In this document: piece after piece, positions 46,701 through 61,700 of the stretch
How the letters are laid out: the number at the start of each line of letters is the position of its first letter
Numbering within the stretch: position 1 is the stretch's first letter
Source: Synchiropus splendidus
Taxonomy: Eukaryota; Chordata; Actinopteri; Syngnathiformes; Callionymidae
Assembly (NCBI RefSeq): GCF_027744825.2
Contig: NC_071342.1
Span: forward strand, 19,812,001 to 19,876,000
Direction: 5' to 3'
DNA length: 64,000 bases
Program-made: the position numbers and the translations under genes
Notes under the pieces: generated by a model
Told to the model about the DNA's origin: nothing
The model's input: the letters and a program-made list of their open reading frames with translations, nothing else
The model's database searches: none

Positions 46701-49700
46701 TTTATTGGTATCCCACAGTTAGACGATGCTAAAGCCAGACCCAGATACATTAGGGCTAGAAGAGACTTGTTGTTCTGATGGCTGAGAAACCTGGCTCAGT
46801 CATTTGTTTCTATAGTTCATTAATATGGAACATGCAGAGCAGCAGGAAGAGCTGCAACACTGATGCTGCTGAAATTGTCAAATAATGTGTAAATGATGCA
46901 GCATGAGTGACGTTTACTGAGGAGGCTTTTGCAACATGATAAAAACAAAAAAAAGATGCAATGGTCACCAAAGGTCACCATAATTTCTGTAAATAAGCAT
47001 TGAAATAAGCAAGTATTTTCTTAGTTAATATACTTATTTGTTAATATATGTTCCCCAAATAGTTTCTTAGATTGCATCAGATGTAATTTTTTAAATTGTC
47101 CTTCCTTAAAAATAGCATGTACAATACTAGTACATGAATCATCAGGTCATCTGTTGGTCATTAAATTTTAAAACTGCATTGTAGGAGGACTTATGGAAAA
47201 GTGGCCTGCTAAGAGGTGCTCGTCCTCTCCAGCCCATTAACTGTGATTCAAGCCTTAAGGTTGACAGCCAAATTAAGCCAGTTCAGACCTTGGTTTGCTA
47301 TTTTTGTTTTTTAATCTCATGGTAATATGCTTCGATGAGAAGCCCTGCAGTCTGTCTGCAGCGCACTCCAATCGCGACCCGACTGAACCTGTGTTGTCTC
47401 ACCCTGCTCCAGTGTTGTCTTACATATTGCTTTTTGTGTCTGCGCTGGATTATATTACAGCGAGTGAGTCCTCGCTGATGGATTTACTGTTCAACGTCAG
47501 AGTCTTGTCACTTGAGAGATGCCCTCTGACTCAGTTTGACTGACAGTCAGCCACGTGGGAGTGTAAATCTGACAGTTGGTCCAGTAATGAGGCCTGTTTC
47601 ATCCAGCTCTGCTCATGTGTGATGACTCCTAAAATGGCCAATGTTGTTTCTGTTGTTGCCAGCGATCCTGGTGGCTGCTCTCACCCTGGCCATCGTCGCG
47701 TTGGTGTTTGTTCTAGTGCCATACATTTACAGGTACGTTCAGTCTCTGATGCTCTTAGATGCGCCTGAATTACACAGACTCTGCTTGTCTCTGTTCACAG
47801 AAGACACTGCACGTCTAAATTACTACGGAGCGTGTGCTGCCAAGACCGCAGCTACTCGATGGATAATGTGAGTGAAAGCACTTGTGAAAGTTGGAAGATG
47901 GCAACAAATGCACACTTTATAGGGGAGATTAAGATAAGACAGACATCAATTAGGCTGCCTGTGAGGAAACATCTTTTTTATATGTCTTTGTAGAACATAG
48001 TGTGAAAACAGTTCTAATCCGTTTTTATATATGTGTGTCGAGGTGCATGAAAGAAATGTGCAGATGAACTACGTTGGTGAGACATAAAATAAATATTTTT
48101 TTTGCATCATCAGTTATCAGAAAACTATCAATCCCAAGGGAAATTCTTCTCGTAACATGCTCTGTACACAACATATCACAATAAAATAAAAAATAAATAA
48201 CATTGTAAAGTGCAAAAAGCAATACAAGAAGGCTTTCTTAACAACATGTGTTGAATGATGTTGTATTCTTTGTCTTCTTTGTTGTATTCAAAACATTACA
48301 CTCTCTTATGAACTATCATACAGCCTATTATACATATGATATAAATGGCGTTTGCTATTTGCTATCTATCTATTCTATATTTAAATGTATGCTAGTTTAC
48401 TGTATGTATACATATTTCTAATGGAGGTGCTTTTGTGTGCGTCACGGTGAGAGTTAGTCACCCAACTGAGAGGTGTCACAAAAGCATGTGCACTTGCTGT
48501 CACACCATGATGGACTCTGCATTCATGTTTCAGTTCTCATGGCCAGAGCTCAAAATCATCTCAAATAGGACTGGCCTTTGGTGCGCGTCCTCCATTCATG
48601 CTCCTACAAACTCAATGGATTGCATGGTAGCATCGTGACCTCATCCCCAACCTGAGTCATGTCTCATTCTGCATTATTTTTTTGTGGTCGCTTTAGCACC
48701 TTATTTATGCTTTTCCTTTTATAATGTGGAGTGATTCATATCTTATTATCTCTCAGAAAGAACACTCCTGTTTTATTATATATTTTTAAGATGGAGTATT
48801 AATAACCAAATATATATGGAAAGAAATAGACTACTGGGACAATATATGAAAATAATGTGCTGCAAACAGTCATGAGAAGAGAAATCGGAAAGAGACGTCC
48901 TGAAGCGAGAGAACTTTTAACCTCAGTAAAATTATAACATGTCGGTGTACTATTGTGAAGCATGTTTTCATGTATTCTATACATTTATTTTACCCTTTAA
49001 AACCCACGTGAGTGAATGATTCAATGTAAGTTAAATACATAAATTAAAGAAAGCTCAAATTTAAACAAAATATTCATTGTTACAAATCCACTCAAGTATT
49101 TTTCTGACCCATCAAACTTAAAATATCACGCACATATTAGACTGCAATCTTCAAGCACACCATTAGATGTCACTGAATATATTTTACATGGTTTCATAAT
49201 GGCTCTATAAAAGCCTCCCATAAAACAGTGGTTTGAGAGGCACCTTCTTTGATCCAACATTTGCTCTGCTGTATTTTGTTTTGCTCACCACAGCAGGAGC
49301 TGGATTCCAAAATTGCTGAGAGACTCCAGTCATCAAGTCGAGACAGTAATGGAGTGATTGATACAAATGTTAGCAGAGCTGATTGTTCTGCACGGCGTAC
49401 ATGAAAGCGCTGGTCCAATGGCATCGCTGCGTTGCCAGATCTGCTGTGTATTTTCGGTGGAACATGAATAGCTCCTCTCATGCGTCCAATCAAGATGTCT
49501 CTGTCTTCCACATGCTGTCTGGGTGGCAAGTAGATCCATCATGACTCATTAGTGCCAGGTTCTTCCTGCTCTGGTTCTTTAAACTGCTGTGTGGAGGCCA
49601 GAAAGTCAGACTAACCCAACAGCAGGCCGGAGTCCCTCAGTGATGCTGTCACAGTCGGCATGGCGCAAGGGACACAAGGCTGCAATTTGGAGTGAAGTTC

Positions 49701-52700
49701 TCCTTCTCTGGAGCCGTGTGTTGCATTTGTAGATCTGAAACGGACAGGGGTTGGATCTCGCTCTGTCACAGGTTGGGTCGACTGGTTTTGTTTTCATGGT
49801 GCCTGAAGAATGTCACTGAATTGTTAAAGGGACCCTATTCCTGATCTATATGACCGAACCTGTCATGACTGAATTCAAATTTTAACATGCGTATCCTTCA
49901 GCATTCTTTCACTTCTATGATTGTGTCCCATTAGTTTTCCCCTGCAATACATCCTCTACCTAAAATGCTTGTTTTCCATGGCCTTATTGAAGATTTCGCT
50001 AATGCTTTGACCGCTTTAGAATTTGTTGATGGTCCCTAACTGATGCTGGGTCGTAGCATTAGCGCTGCCTGTGAGAGTGTGTCCACGATCAGTGAAGCCT
50101 AGGAAGAGGATGCTGCTGCCAATAGCGGAGCGGAGCTCCATCCAATATCCAGCTATTTTCACACCGGTGTTGCGTCGCATGTGTTGATGTGAACCAAAGC
50201 AGACGGCCGCGTCAGAGAACCTGTGAGGACCACTCCTTTTAATAAAATAAACACAGATCCAGAGACTCGGAGTAGAACAATTCAATCATCAAAGGTTCCC
50301 TGTATTAAAAATAAGTTTCAAACTGTGATCGTGAACCAAAGTCCACCACACCCTCCGCAACTGCCACACGCCGGTGTCGGCTGTCAAACGCCGCGGAGCT
50401 GGGTAGCGCTGTCTCCTCATGTTCACGTGTGCAATTCAGCAGTAAGTGAGCCATGTGTTTATCAAATTTATCGTGAGGTGCTGAATTGTCTTTGTGGAGA
50501 TTGTGTTTGGCGGTATATCGTGTATGATAAGTTATCGCCCGTCCCTACTGCACCCTCTTCTTCACTTCCCTTTATCAGGCCCCTAAGGCTGGATTGTATT
50601 CTATGCATGTTATATAGTCTTCCTGGAGCAGTGCTAAAGCCTTCTAACTGATCAGCAGCTTTCAGTTTGTTTGTCAGACCTAATGACTACTTCAATATCC
50701 ATAACAAGTCCTAATCATATTTGTGGATACATAAGGGCAGTTCAGAACATCCCCATTTAATTCAGAAAGAATACGACTCCAAAATAAAGCTGAGTTGCAC
50801 AAACCGACTTTAATTTCCCACACAATAATAAGAGCTCCATTTAAAGCAGCATCACTCTGCAGAACTAGTAAAGTAAAAGCCTGTGGAGTTTGGAATCTGT
50901 GCACATGTAAACTTCCAGCGTCCACAAGTTCAGATTAAAGGCTCAGTTGCAGCAAAATGTGCTGCGAACAACAAAATGAGGGTTTGGTAACAGCTGCGGT
51001 TCAATCAATAGCCATGGTTAAGAGTGCTGCATCATTATTAACAGCTATTTAAGGCTTAAAATAATCCCTTCATGACGATAATTGCACCCAAATTTCAAAT
51101 TATAATCATGCTAGAGTACATGGAGGGAAGCTAATTACAGTGGTTAGGCGATGCTAATGTGCTAGTGATGCTAATTTTACTGCGCGTACGAAAAATCCTG
51201 ACACTGTTTCTCTTTTATTGTTTTTCTGTTTCTGCAGCAAAGTTCTGAAGGGGAAGAAAATAAAGTGAAGCGAACGCGCCTGAACTCGCTGGACACTTTC
51301 AGAGGGTGCGTCCATCATCGTCATCTCTTTCGCTCGTTCACATGCTAATTCTTTTTGCAGCATTCTGATGAAGATCTGCAGGCCCAGCATAATTCATAAT
51401 TACTGGGGTCACCGTCTGGCCACACGCTGCCTGAAGCTTTTGTTATCAGGCGGGATTGCTTTGGGCGTCATTTCTGATAGGAGTGTGTCTTGGGCTGGGA
51501 ACAGTGTGTTTCTGTTGGACAGGGGTGATGCTCCTGATTGAATCTGGGCTCGCTGCTCGCCTTAATTCTGGCCTGAGGGGAGACACAAAGCACGCCTCTC
51601 TGGAAACAGGATGCTGGTGTGGCTTTGACCTCCCCCTCACCAAATAATTGATGTTATTATACCGTCAACATATCAGCACACATGCACATGGCCATAGATC
51701 TCGCGCCAAAAACAAGGGAATCCAGCACCACAGATGTGCCACACAGTTGCTTCCCTGCAGATGGAAAGAAGTCCCTTCACGACGCGAAGGTTTTGAATCA
51801 CCACATCTGTTCATTACATTTGAAGCTGTGGTGAATCTGAACCTGATGAGTTAAGCAGTCATATATTATAATCATTGTTTATTTGACTGAAAATACTCAT
51901 CTGTCATTTTTCTCTGTCAACTCTAACTTTGGAGACCCAGACTTATGCACCCCACGATTAAGGCTGACTTCCCCAAGAGGAGTATACATTATTTTGTCCT
52001 GGATGTGTTTTGAAGGAGGATGAACAAGAGCCTTTGTTGACATCCTTATGTGGTGCGTTTCACAAAGAGGAGCATTGCTGTACTCTGAGTCTTGTGCTGA
52101 AAGAGACCCATTCAACTGTTTTTATCTGTGATCTTATTCTTTCAAATGTCACCCCAAATTCATGTCCATATGGGAATGGCATGCAGAGCCTATTCAAATT
52201 TAGATCTAGTGCTCTCAACCTAAGGATTACTCAGAAGGGGAAAAATGATCTGTCATGGCTTGTCACAAGATCGAACCCGGTAGCTGAATTGGCGTAGGTT
52301 TACAGATGACTCGGGAGAGTGAGGGTAGTTTTAACAATTACAATAAACAATGTACACACAGAAGATGAACAGGAATGATGAAGCAAGGGCGTCAACACCA
52401 AAACGCGGGGTGAGGGAACAGAAAATAGGCAAATAACAAAAAGCACTCAGTGGTGGATCTACTCACACAAACGAGGAATAACTATAACGTGGAGAAACCA
52501 GAAAAGATGAGTTTTAACAAAAACGTTCACACGCGAACAAGCAGTAGGAAGCGATGGACAGAAAAGGGAGGAATGAGAGTAACTGCTGAGAAAAACGTCA
52601 GGCACACACAGAATTTAGATAACAGGAGCACGAGAGAAACGAGAGTTGAAGGAGTTTACCATGAGGACGCGAAGCAACCATCTGGCGACACGAGCTGGCA

Positions 52701-55700
52701 CCGACCTGTTGAAATCCATGAGAGCTTTATTGGCAAATGAATGCCAGCTGTGTCGCCATCACTAGCACGGAGATAGGCTTCACCATTAGCCATCTTTGTC
52801 AAGTTCTTCTTAGATAATTTTTTTATTAAATTCACCTTTTCCAAGTGCTTCAGAGGCCACTGGTACAAATATGGTATCTCACATCTCCTTGAGATTGAGT
52901 AGATGTTTCATCAGGTGGGAGATTCGTGGCGTATCTCTATGAAACGTGAAACATTTGATCAGTTTTTCTGTTCAGACTCATCGACTGAAACCTGCAGAGA
53001 CGTTTAATCAAACTGTGACTCAGCAGAAACCCATGACTTATGAGCGAAGGTTCTGAGCGGTTGCAACTTTCTGCGACGCATCCGTCATTTTCAGTGAAAC
53101 GCTGAGACATTTCCGAAGGCTTTTTTTCCCGCCAGGAGCTGAAAGGTTTTTGAGACCATTGCTCAGGCCCTATTGACATGATATACACAGAACTGTTGGA
53201 GTGACGGTTGCGCGTTAATTTTTCTAAAAGGATTTGGATTTTAATCTTGCGCAGCATTACTTAAAGCGTGTCGCTTGTTCCCGAGCTGCTGGAAGTTGCA
53301 CAGTCAGTACTTAGCAGTGCCACACACAGGCAGAACAGCTATTACTGCAAAGCTATGTTTTTTTGCTTCTTTTTTGCACCAGATGTTAGTTCTATTCTTA
53401 TTTTGACTGAGTTCCAGTCTTCCACTTACTAGGTTTCACTTAAGCTTGTGTTTGGACACAGAAAGAGAGCTTTGGCATTGACACTCAAGCACCAGTAATT
53501 TATTATGACTAGGCTCCATGAATTCAAAATGTCCGGAAAGAAACTTGATACTGTGTCATGATAGAGCGTGGCGATCCATTTGAAACGGACAAATGCACGA
53601 AGCAGATGCACTAATTGGTGGTGCATGTACCGAGATTCAGAAATTCCAGTGACTTATATGCAGGTGTCACTGCTGTGAGAACCACCCATTCAACTGGGTG
53701 CACTTCCATTTAACTGAGCCTAGTTTACCACTGGAGTCATTGAAGGGGGTGAAGATGATCCCTGCAGATAGTAATGTGTGGTCTGAGTGGTCTGGAGATG
53801 GAATCCCAGAAGGGCGCTAAAGAAGACGAGAATGTTGAGACGTAAATTAAAGTACATCATAAAGCAATAAATAAAATGGGAGTATATGAGGGAAATATAA
53901 CTGCAATACCGCGAGAGGACAGTAATCTCTCCATCCTGGTACAGACCCTGGGATGGACATGCCGGGAATATTTTACCTGCAGAAGGGGTTGTATAGGTCA
54001 AGTGTTAGGGGCACCACTCCAACCACCCGCTCTTGGGATAGACGCAATGTATTCATGGCTTATATGAACATATTCAGGGTTGTATGAGTGTTGAAATTTA
54101 AACAGAAACCATGCACACACGTACACGTTTGCTTATCTATCCTTGTGGGAACAGCCTCTCACCATAAACCTAACCATTCAAAACAAATGGCTAACTGTAA
54201 CCAGGACTCTGAACCAAACTTATACCTACTTATAATGACCCAGTTATTTTGTTATTTTACCAGTTATTAGCCCACACACAGGTTTGTGTCACTATTTTTG
54301 TGAGAACCTCTCATTGATACAATGTTTTCCCCGGCCTTTCACTCTTAAGTTTTTTATGTGCTCCCTTTTGTCCCACTTCCATTCCCCTGTTTTGCCAGTC
54401 ATCTGATTTGAAACACTCAGTGAGCAAACAAACTCCTCAAACAGAAGTCCATATATCATACTTGCATCTTTGACGCATATCTGATGACAGGTCGCAGGGT
54501 TTACGATTTCATCAGAGACAACCGGACTTCCTTTTTGCTCCTTCAGTGGAGATGTAATCACTTCATCTGGTCATGTTTCTGTCTCATTGTGTCCTCTGAG
54601 CTGTGCATATCTGGACCTAGTACAGTGAATATATGAAGATGATTCAACATTTATTAAAATTACGTAGTAGCTTTATATTAAACATTGTGAATGTTTATAC
54701 TCAGAAAATGTATTTTTTTAAGTTTACGGCACTTAAAGGTCTATAATGCATCATCAGTACATTCAGAAGACAACTAACTTATGTAACTCACGACAAAGTT
54801 TATAAAGTTCTAGTAAGTTGTGGACTTAAAATCTTGTTATCAGGACTCAAGAACCCCTGACTTTAGCCACATAGTAACACGTTTTTATATGTGATTGATC
54901 TGACAAAAATAATGTCCCTGTCCCTCACATAAAAAAAGTTTCTTATTTTTCAGAAAAAAAAGTAGTAGAGGGCTATTTCCATGACATCCGTTAACGCGGT
55001 GATTGAGTCCCCATTGCAAGATCCTTTGCGTGACCTTGGTCTTGTAACATCACTAGTCTTGGAGGATTTGAAGGAAAATAAACTATTGGGTAGAGTATTT
55101 TTTTCTCAAACGAAGTCACTCCTACTAAGTGCATATTCTTTGACATTCCAATAAGATGTTTAGATGACATTTCACCTTGCTAACACTGTAGGAAAAGCAT
55201 AATCGGGCCCCTTTAAGTATCGTCATCATCAGCTCCAGGTCAGGGATCAATAGCAAATAAAAGCTACATTCTTTGAACAGCTTGTGTATTATCAATGTGC
55301 CAATGGACTGTGTGTGCTTTGGAGAAGATACAGTTGTTTTTAAGCAGGAGTTATCTAGAGTGCTGCTTAACCTTTGTTAAGTCGCCATGGCAACTAATGG
55401 ACATGTTTGTGAAATTTTCAACGATGCTGTGAGCACACACATGAACCGTGACTGAGTCCACTCCACTGTAATAGCCCTTCTCTGGCGATAGAGGCCGATT
55501 AAAATCTTGTATCAGTAGGTTGGGGCTAAAGGAGCAGTAATGGCTCGGTGTGTCTCGTAATTGAATCTGTTCAGAAAAACAAGAGGAGGCAGAGATAGAT
55601 ACTAAGCACCTTATCGGGCCGTTCTGTTCTTAAAATCGGCCCGATCTCATTACGACCACCGAGTCCCAGTGATGACACTTTTTATTGTGGAATAACAAGT

Positions 55701-58700
55701 TTGAATGTGTGTGTCCAAGAATGAAGCAATGTTCCTCTGCAGAACGCTCTCTCTGACCTGCATCCAAACCCCAGCATCAGATCCGGTGAAGCACTCCACC
55801 ACACATGCACTGTTTCAGCAGACTTGGCCGGCGTGAAAGCATAAAGTGTATCGTATATTAGACACAAAGTCTTTAGTCAGCAGTCCTGAGTGAGGAGAAG
55901 CAGAGGACAAGTGTTCATTTCCTGAGTGATTCATAATGCTTAGGAGGCATTACTTTGCATCGGCAGTGGGACAGGAGGGCCACTCCTCTGCTCTTTGACT
56001 TCTATCCAAAAGTGATCAAGCTTAATTATTAATAATTGTCAGGTGATTCAAGTGAAGTTAAGTGGCGTGGTCTCTATTCTATTATATATATCAATGCATT
56101 TGGCCAGAAGTCATGATTCTGTTTGCTGAGTGACACTAGCTGTGTCTGCAGGTTGGCTCTCACGGTGATGGTGTTCGTGAACTATGGAGGAGGAGGCTAC
56201 TGGTTCTTTCAGCATGCGCCGTGGAACGGTTAAGTAACACCTACACAACCACACTCATGACTTAACCTCATGACTGGTGATGATGCAACGCTGGTTGTGT
56301 TTATGTCACAAGTTCAGCATCTGTGCAGTTGTAAATATGTGCCAACAGTTATTCTGTTCTGTTATTTTACACACCATTCTAGTTTTTTTGGGATTATTAT
56401 TATTAAACTATTACTATCGTATACTTATTAAATAAGTATTAAAATACTTTTTTTCTGATACTTTTTTTCTAAATGTTTTTGATGAATTGGTTTGACAGCC
56501 CATCATGATCTATGCAAACTGTGTGGGGCCATATGTAGTTTTAATTGTTTTTTATTCATTAATCAAATGGCATATATTCATTGAGTTGCTTGACATCAGA
56601 ACAACATTTTAGATGTTTTTATTTTCAAAGTTAGATCTAGTTGAAGTTTATTTTTAGCGCAATCAAAACACTTGGCTTTACATCACAAGAGCAACGAGGA
56701 CTACAAAAATGGCCGTGCCACCGACTCAGTTCCAAATTCAACTGACTGAAAATGTTTGTCAATGAAGCCTTCAAAGCAGGAGTCTCAGACTCAAATGAGT
56801 GGGGGGCCACCAGAGGCAAAGTGCTGGTCAGGCTGGGCCACAGACCGGCAGAGTCAGGGGTTTTTGCCACTCAGCATTGGTCATTTTGCTTCCTCTGGTG
56901 CTGCTTTTTATTTGCATTGATTAAATCCAGGCAATGTCAATGTGAGCCTCTTGAAGATTTATTGAAAAGGCTCCTTTATAAAAGACCAACTGCACCAGAT
57001 TACGTTCACCATCAAGTAGATAGCTTGTTGGCTCTCATGATAACAAGTCATCACCACAAATGTCCATCACATGCTTTTACATCTATCTAGGAACTGAGCC
57101 TTGGTTGCGGGGAAATACATAGAAATACTCACTCACAGCCAAAAAGCATCTTTGAGCACCTTTAATATTCATCATTTCCTCATAATATATTGCGTTCTAT
57201 TGTTTCTGACAAATTTTGTCATTTAGTAAAACTTAGCAAAACACTTTTAACAGGATAATTTTTTGTCTGAAAAATTACATTTTCAGGTATTACATTTTGA
57301 AAATGATGCATACAGTGGTTTATAACTTGTGTAGAAAAATACATAAAATAAAATAAAATTACACACACAGAAAACAACCAATGGGTATATTACAATAATT
57401 TATTGTTGCGATAAGGTTCGATTTCCTTGCTGAAATATGTTCCATTTTCTCCATCTTTCTGTGTACAACCCAGTTTTCAGTTACATTTTTTAAAATTGAT
57501 TATTTCCCTAAAATGTCATTTCAACCTCTTTGCACCTCTTTGTTGCTTCCATCCTCATATAATCTTTTGATTTTGTTTGAACAATACATGGATTTATCAC
57601 TGTCAGGACTGGTCCGTAATATCAATGTTCAAAAGGTTACATGTTCTGACCTTATGACCTCCAACCATAATTTAGCAGCTCTCTTCTCACCACTCTGCAT
57701 CCCACTGTGACCCCCCCGTCACTAAATATGACTGATGCCGTCTCAGAGCAAACACGTAGATGCCATTCTTCATCCAGAGCTGCTCCAGAGCTGGAGATCC
57801 ATAGATGTTTGTGTTATTAACACCCGAGGAGGAGGAAGAGGGATGTGTTCAGACCACAGCAGGGACAGTCAGGGAGAGGACAGTGAGGATGGAGGAGAGC
57901 GTCATGCGATCCTGCTATGGTCAGTGCCTTTGAGCAATGTGCCTCTGAAGGAGTGATGTCAGGATGAATGAAGGTGAAGAGTCTGTTGTTTGGTGTTATG
58001 CTCAATTAGAATTTTATAATAGCCTCTTTGCCACATCTAAAATGGTGTATTGATTCTGGGGTTGATATGATTCATCTTCTCTGCGCTGCATGGCTGCGAC
58101 TGTCACTGCAGGAGTGGCTTATTTATTAATCACCACGTCACACTGGAGCATTAATAACCGAGGCGGCACTTCGGAGACACACCATTGTTCTTAATTCACC
58201 TTGTCGGCCGAAGATTACTGCGATTACAACCATGAGGTCATCCCTTCTGTTTCACTGTCTGTCTGCAGGTTTGACTGTGGCGGATCTGGTCATGCCATGG
58301 TACGTCAGTTATCATCCTTTATTCGTAGATGGAACCTGACAATACATTTCCACTACATTGCTTTTCATAGGTTTGTGTTCATCATTGGCACTTCGGTTGT
58401 GTTGGCGTTCAGCTCCATGCAGAGAAGAGGAGTCGGGCGTCTGCAACTGCTGAGAAAAATCACATGGAGAACAGTGGTTTTAATGCTGCTGGGCTTCTGC
58501 TTCCTCAACTACTCACCCAGAGACGGCCTGTGTAAGTCAACTGATGGGCAAAATATATTGGTTATAAGGTCTCATTCAACAAAAAACATAACAGCAGAAC
58601 CAAGCACATTTCACTAAACAAACTCCTTTTTTTGTAATGTATTATTTTAGATTTTGCAAAGTAGAAGACACAAGTCTTATTGCAATATAATATATATAAT

Positions 58701-61700
58701 ATTTTCTCGAGTATGGTCGTCAAAAAATTTACACATGTTCAAGCAAATACGTTTACATAACCATGAATTATAATATATATCTGTATACATACCACAGAAG
58801 AACAATGAAAAAAAACAAAAAAATGAGGATGCGTTGCACTTTAGATTGAGTGATCTAACGCTTGACAATTATCCATAACAGACATCTAGGCGAGCTGCAC
58901 ATACAATATGTTTTTACTGGCATGATAAGTGATCAAAAAAAGGTTTCTTAAACATCTTCATCTTTCCAAGTCTTTCAAATCTTATTTCTTCTATATGCAA
59001 TAGATTAGCTATGTCAATTAGCCATAAGTCAACTGATGGTGCCGCTTCCTTGTTCCACATCATCAAAATATTTTTCTTTGCAAGAATACATCCGTGCCAA
59101 AATGCACAGGTCTTAAGAGCAACAATAATGATAAAGTGTGTTGTGTGCACTTTGTGCAGTGTATTTTTATCGGCCCCTGAATGTGTTCTGTTCTTATTTA
59201 AAAATGGCATGTACCTGGCTCGCTCAGTGGGGACCCAAGATGATATCAGCACATGCAGGTCGAGTTAAATGTGCAAACAAAAGGGCAGCATCCGGGTCAA
59301 AGGAAGAGAGGTTTAAAATCCACATTTCCTCGTCCACCTGGGGACCCACAAGGCGCCTTTCACACATTAGCCCTCACCGGTGCTAATGGACTGTCCTGGC
59401 TGGATGTTGCCATAAGTGGGTTAACAAAAATATTATTATTGTGTGTGTAGGCTCAGAATCCAGCACCAGGGGACGGTTAACTGTGGTAGAATGAGCAAAA
59501 ACAACCGCCGCAGTAATGGACGATTACAAACAGATAGTGTTACACGCTTTAGTCGCACACAGCTGCTGGTGAGATGGAGCCGCTCGCAGCAGCAGTGGTC
59601 TTCTGGTGTCCCTGTAAACCTGGAGGAACGTGTGGAGGTGTTAGAAGAGATAACACCATTGAAATATTAAGGCATTTTAGATATATCCATATTAGTTGCA
59701 GATATAAACACAGGATTAGATTGTCATGAGTCTCCCAGCTGCCCAATGAGATTTATAAAACACCACTTTCTGCTGTGGAGCTGATTTAATTGTTTTATTA
59801 CCTTAATGTTCCTCTTGATTTACAAGGTAATGAGGTTGATTGAAGCGAAAAAAATGATGGTTTTTGAGTGTAATTGCAAACAATAAACCATCTTTATGTT
59901 GCGGCAGCAGAAATAATCCAATTTATGACTGCAGCCCATTATTTATTTGAGAGTCATAACTGTTCATATTTACAGCCAATCTGCGAAATGTATTTATGTC
60001 CATTGTTCTAATAAACTCCATGCAGACAACCTATTCGTCGTAAACAGACGTCAAAGTACGGCCCGGGGGCCAAATGTGGCCTTTTGCTTATATATTTCTG
60101 GCCCTCATGAGGGCAAACCTTTTTCTCATTATTAACATTTAAATTCTAAACACAGTGCACACGCTGTCTTCCCTCATTTTCCTTGGAGATTGACCTAAGT
60201 ATCAAGGTAATACTTGTATGTGCTATGTTGTATTTGATGTGATTTCCAATGACTCTTGCATATATAATGTGAGCAAAAGACTGATGTGATAGTGAGGCAG
60301 AAAGTGTGAGATTTTACAACCATTTACCGTAACAGTATCAAGTCCAGATATCAGCTGAGATATCCTGAAGGTGGGTGCATCACCAAAGGTGTCGTGAGAA
60401 GGGCTTCCTTCTTCCGCCTCTTATCTGATCGGACCTGATCAATGATTGTGATTTCATTGTTTTTGTGGCACTCTTGGCGGTTAAAAAAGGTTTTCAATTA
60501 ACTAATGTGTACATCAGCATCAATCTCTGTAGCAGGAGTTCCTGCCCATTTTGTCAAGATCATGAGATAACATGCGCGTGTGATCTTTGAGGAGCGCCTC
60601 ACATTCTTCAAATCTCCATATCCGGCCGGGTGACACCCCTCACCCTGCCTCATGCTGTCCATCATCCTCACTCAGGAAGCTGCTGCTGTAGCAAGAAGAC
60701 AGAGTGAAATACTGGTCCCAGTTCAATACTAGCAGAACAGGCAGGTCAGGCAGTTGCATCTCCACACTTTCACTGAGTATGTTTCTAACTGTGTTGCAGT
60801 GTCCTGGTCCTGGCTGAGGATCCCTGGAGTGCTGCAGCGTCTCGCCTTCACCTACTTTGTTTTGTCTCTGCTGCAGACTTTCTGGGGCCAGAAAGAAATC
60901 CCGCTAAAAGCAGTGAGCGTCTCTGTCATCTCCAATTTTGTCAGTCACAGTGCAGGAACAAGCCAACCTGAAAACAGTGGCTATTTCTGACACCGGCGTC
61001 CCACGCTTGAGAGTCAACTGCTCATTCTTGAAGTTACGGTCAGATCAGTGTGTGAAGTCAGTTCTTGAAGAGCCCTATCTTGGATCAGTTTTAGGGATGT
61101 GAAATAATGAGGTTTTCAAGCATTAAAAAGCCTATCTAGTGTTTGATGTCCTATGGAGGCTGTGACAGACATTAAGCTGAGACCACATGTTCAATAAGAT
61201 GAGACAGAAAACAAACCAAGTGAATTCACATCATGACCAGTCCTTAAAGAGTCAGGAACCATGCCTAAATATACTGCACGGAACAATCACATATCGTCTA
61301 CAAAGTTGGTTCTGTTGAACTAGAATGCTACATTCATGTACAACTCAATTCAAATTCTGCTCAGTGTTGCATTAAGTGAGAACCAGAGAGATAAACAGGC
61401 TTACAGACGCGTAGCATGGTCTCCTGCTTTTATGCCAAAGGTTTAAAATGGGTCATTGAATAAATAGTTTTAAGCACTTAAGACAAAATGAAGACACCTC
61501 AGCAACACAACAGAGCACTGGGGACAGTCTTTTATTGAATTAAATTCAAAAGTTCTCATTAGTCAGCAAAGTTTCTTCACTTTCAGAACACACCACTCGC
61601 CAAATGCTTGTCAGCACTTTTGCTACTTTATTGAGCCTGGAAAGACATTCCGACTCTCAGTCCAAAGACAAAATAAATCCAGAAAACAATTCCAAAAAGT

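Noticed and set aside
52450..52740. 96-codon plus-strand frame in hgsnat intron 7
   Set aside because: Purine-rich, lysine/arginine-biased translation with no family, no splice use in hgsnat; probably repeat-derived.
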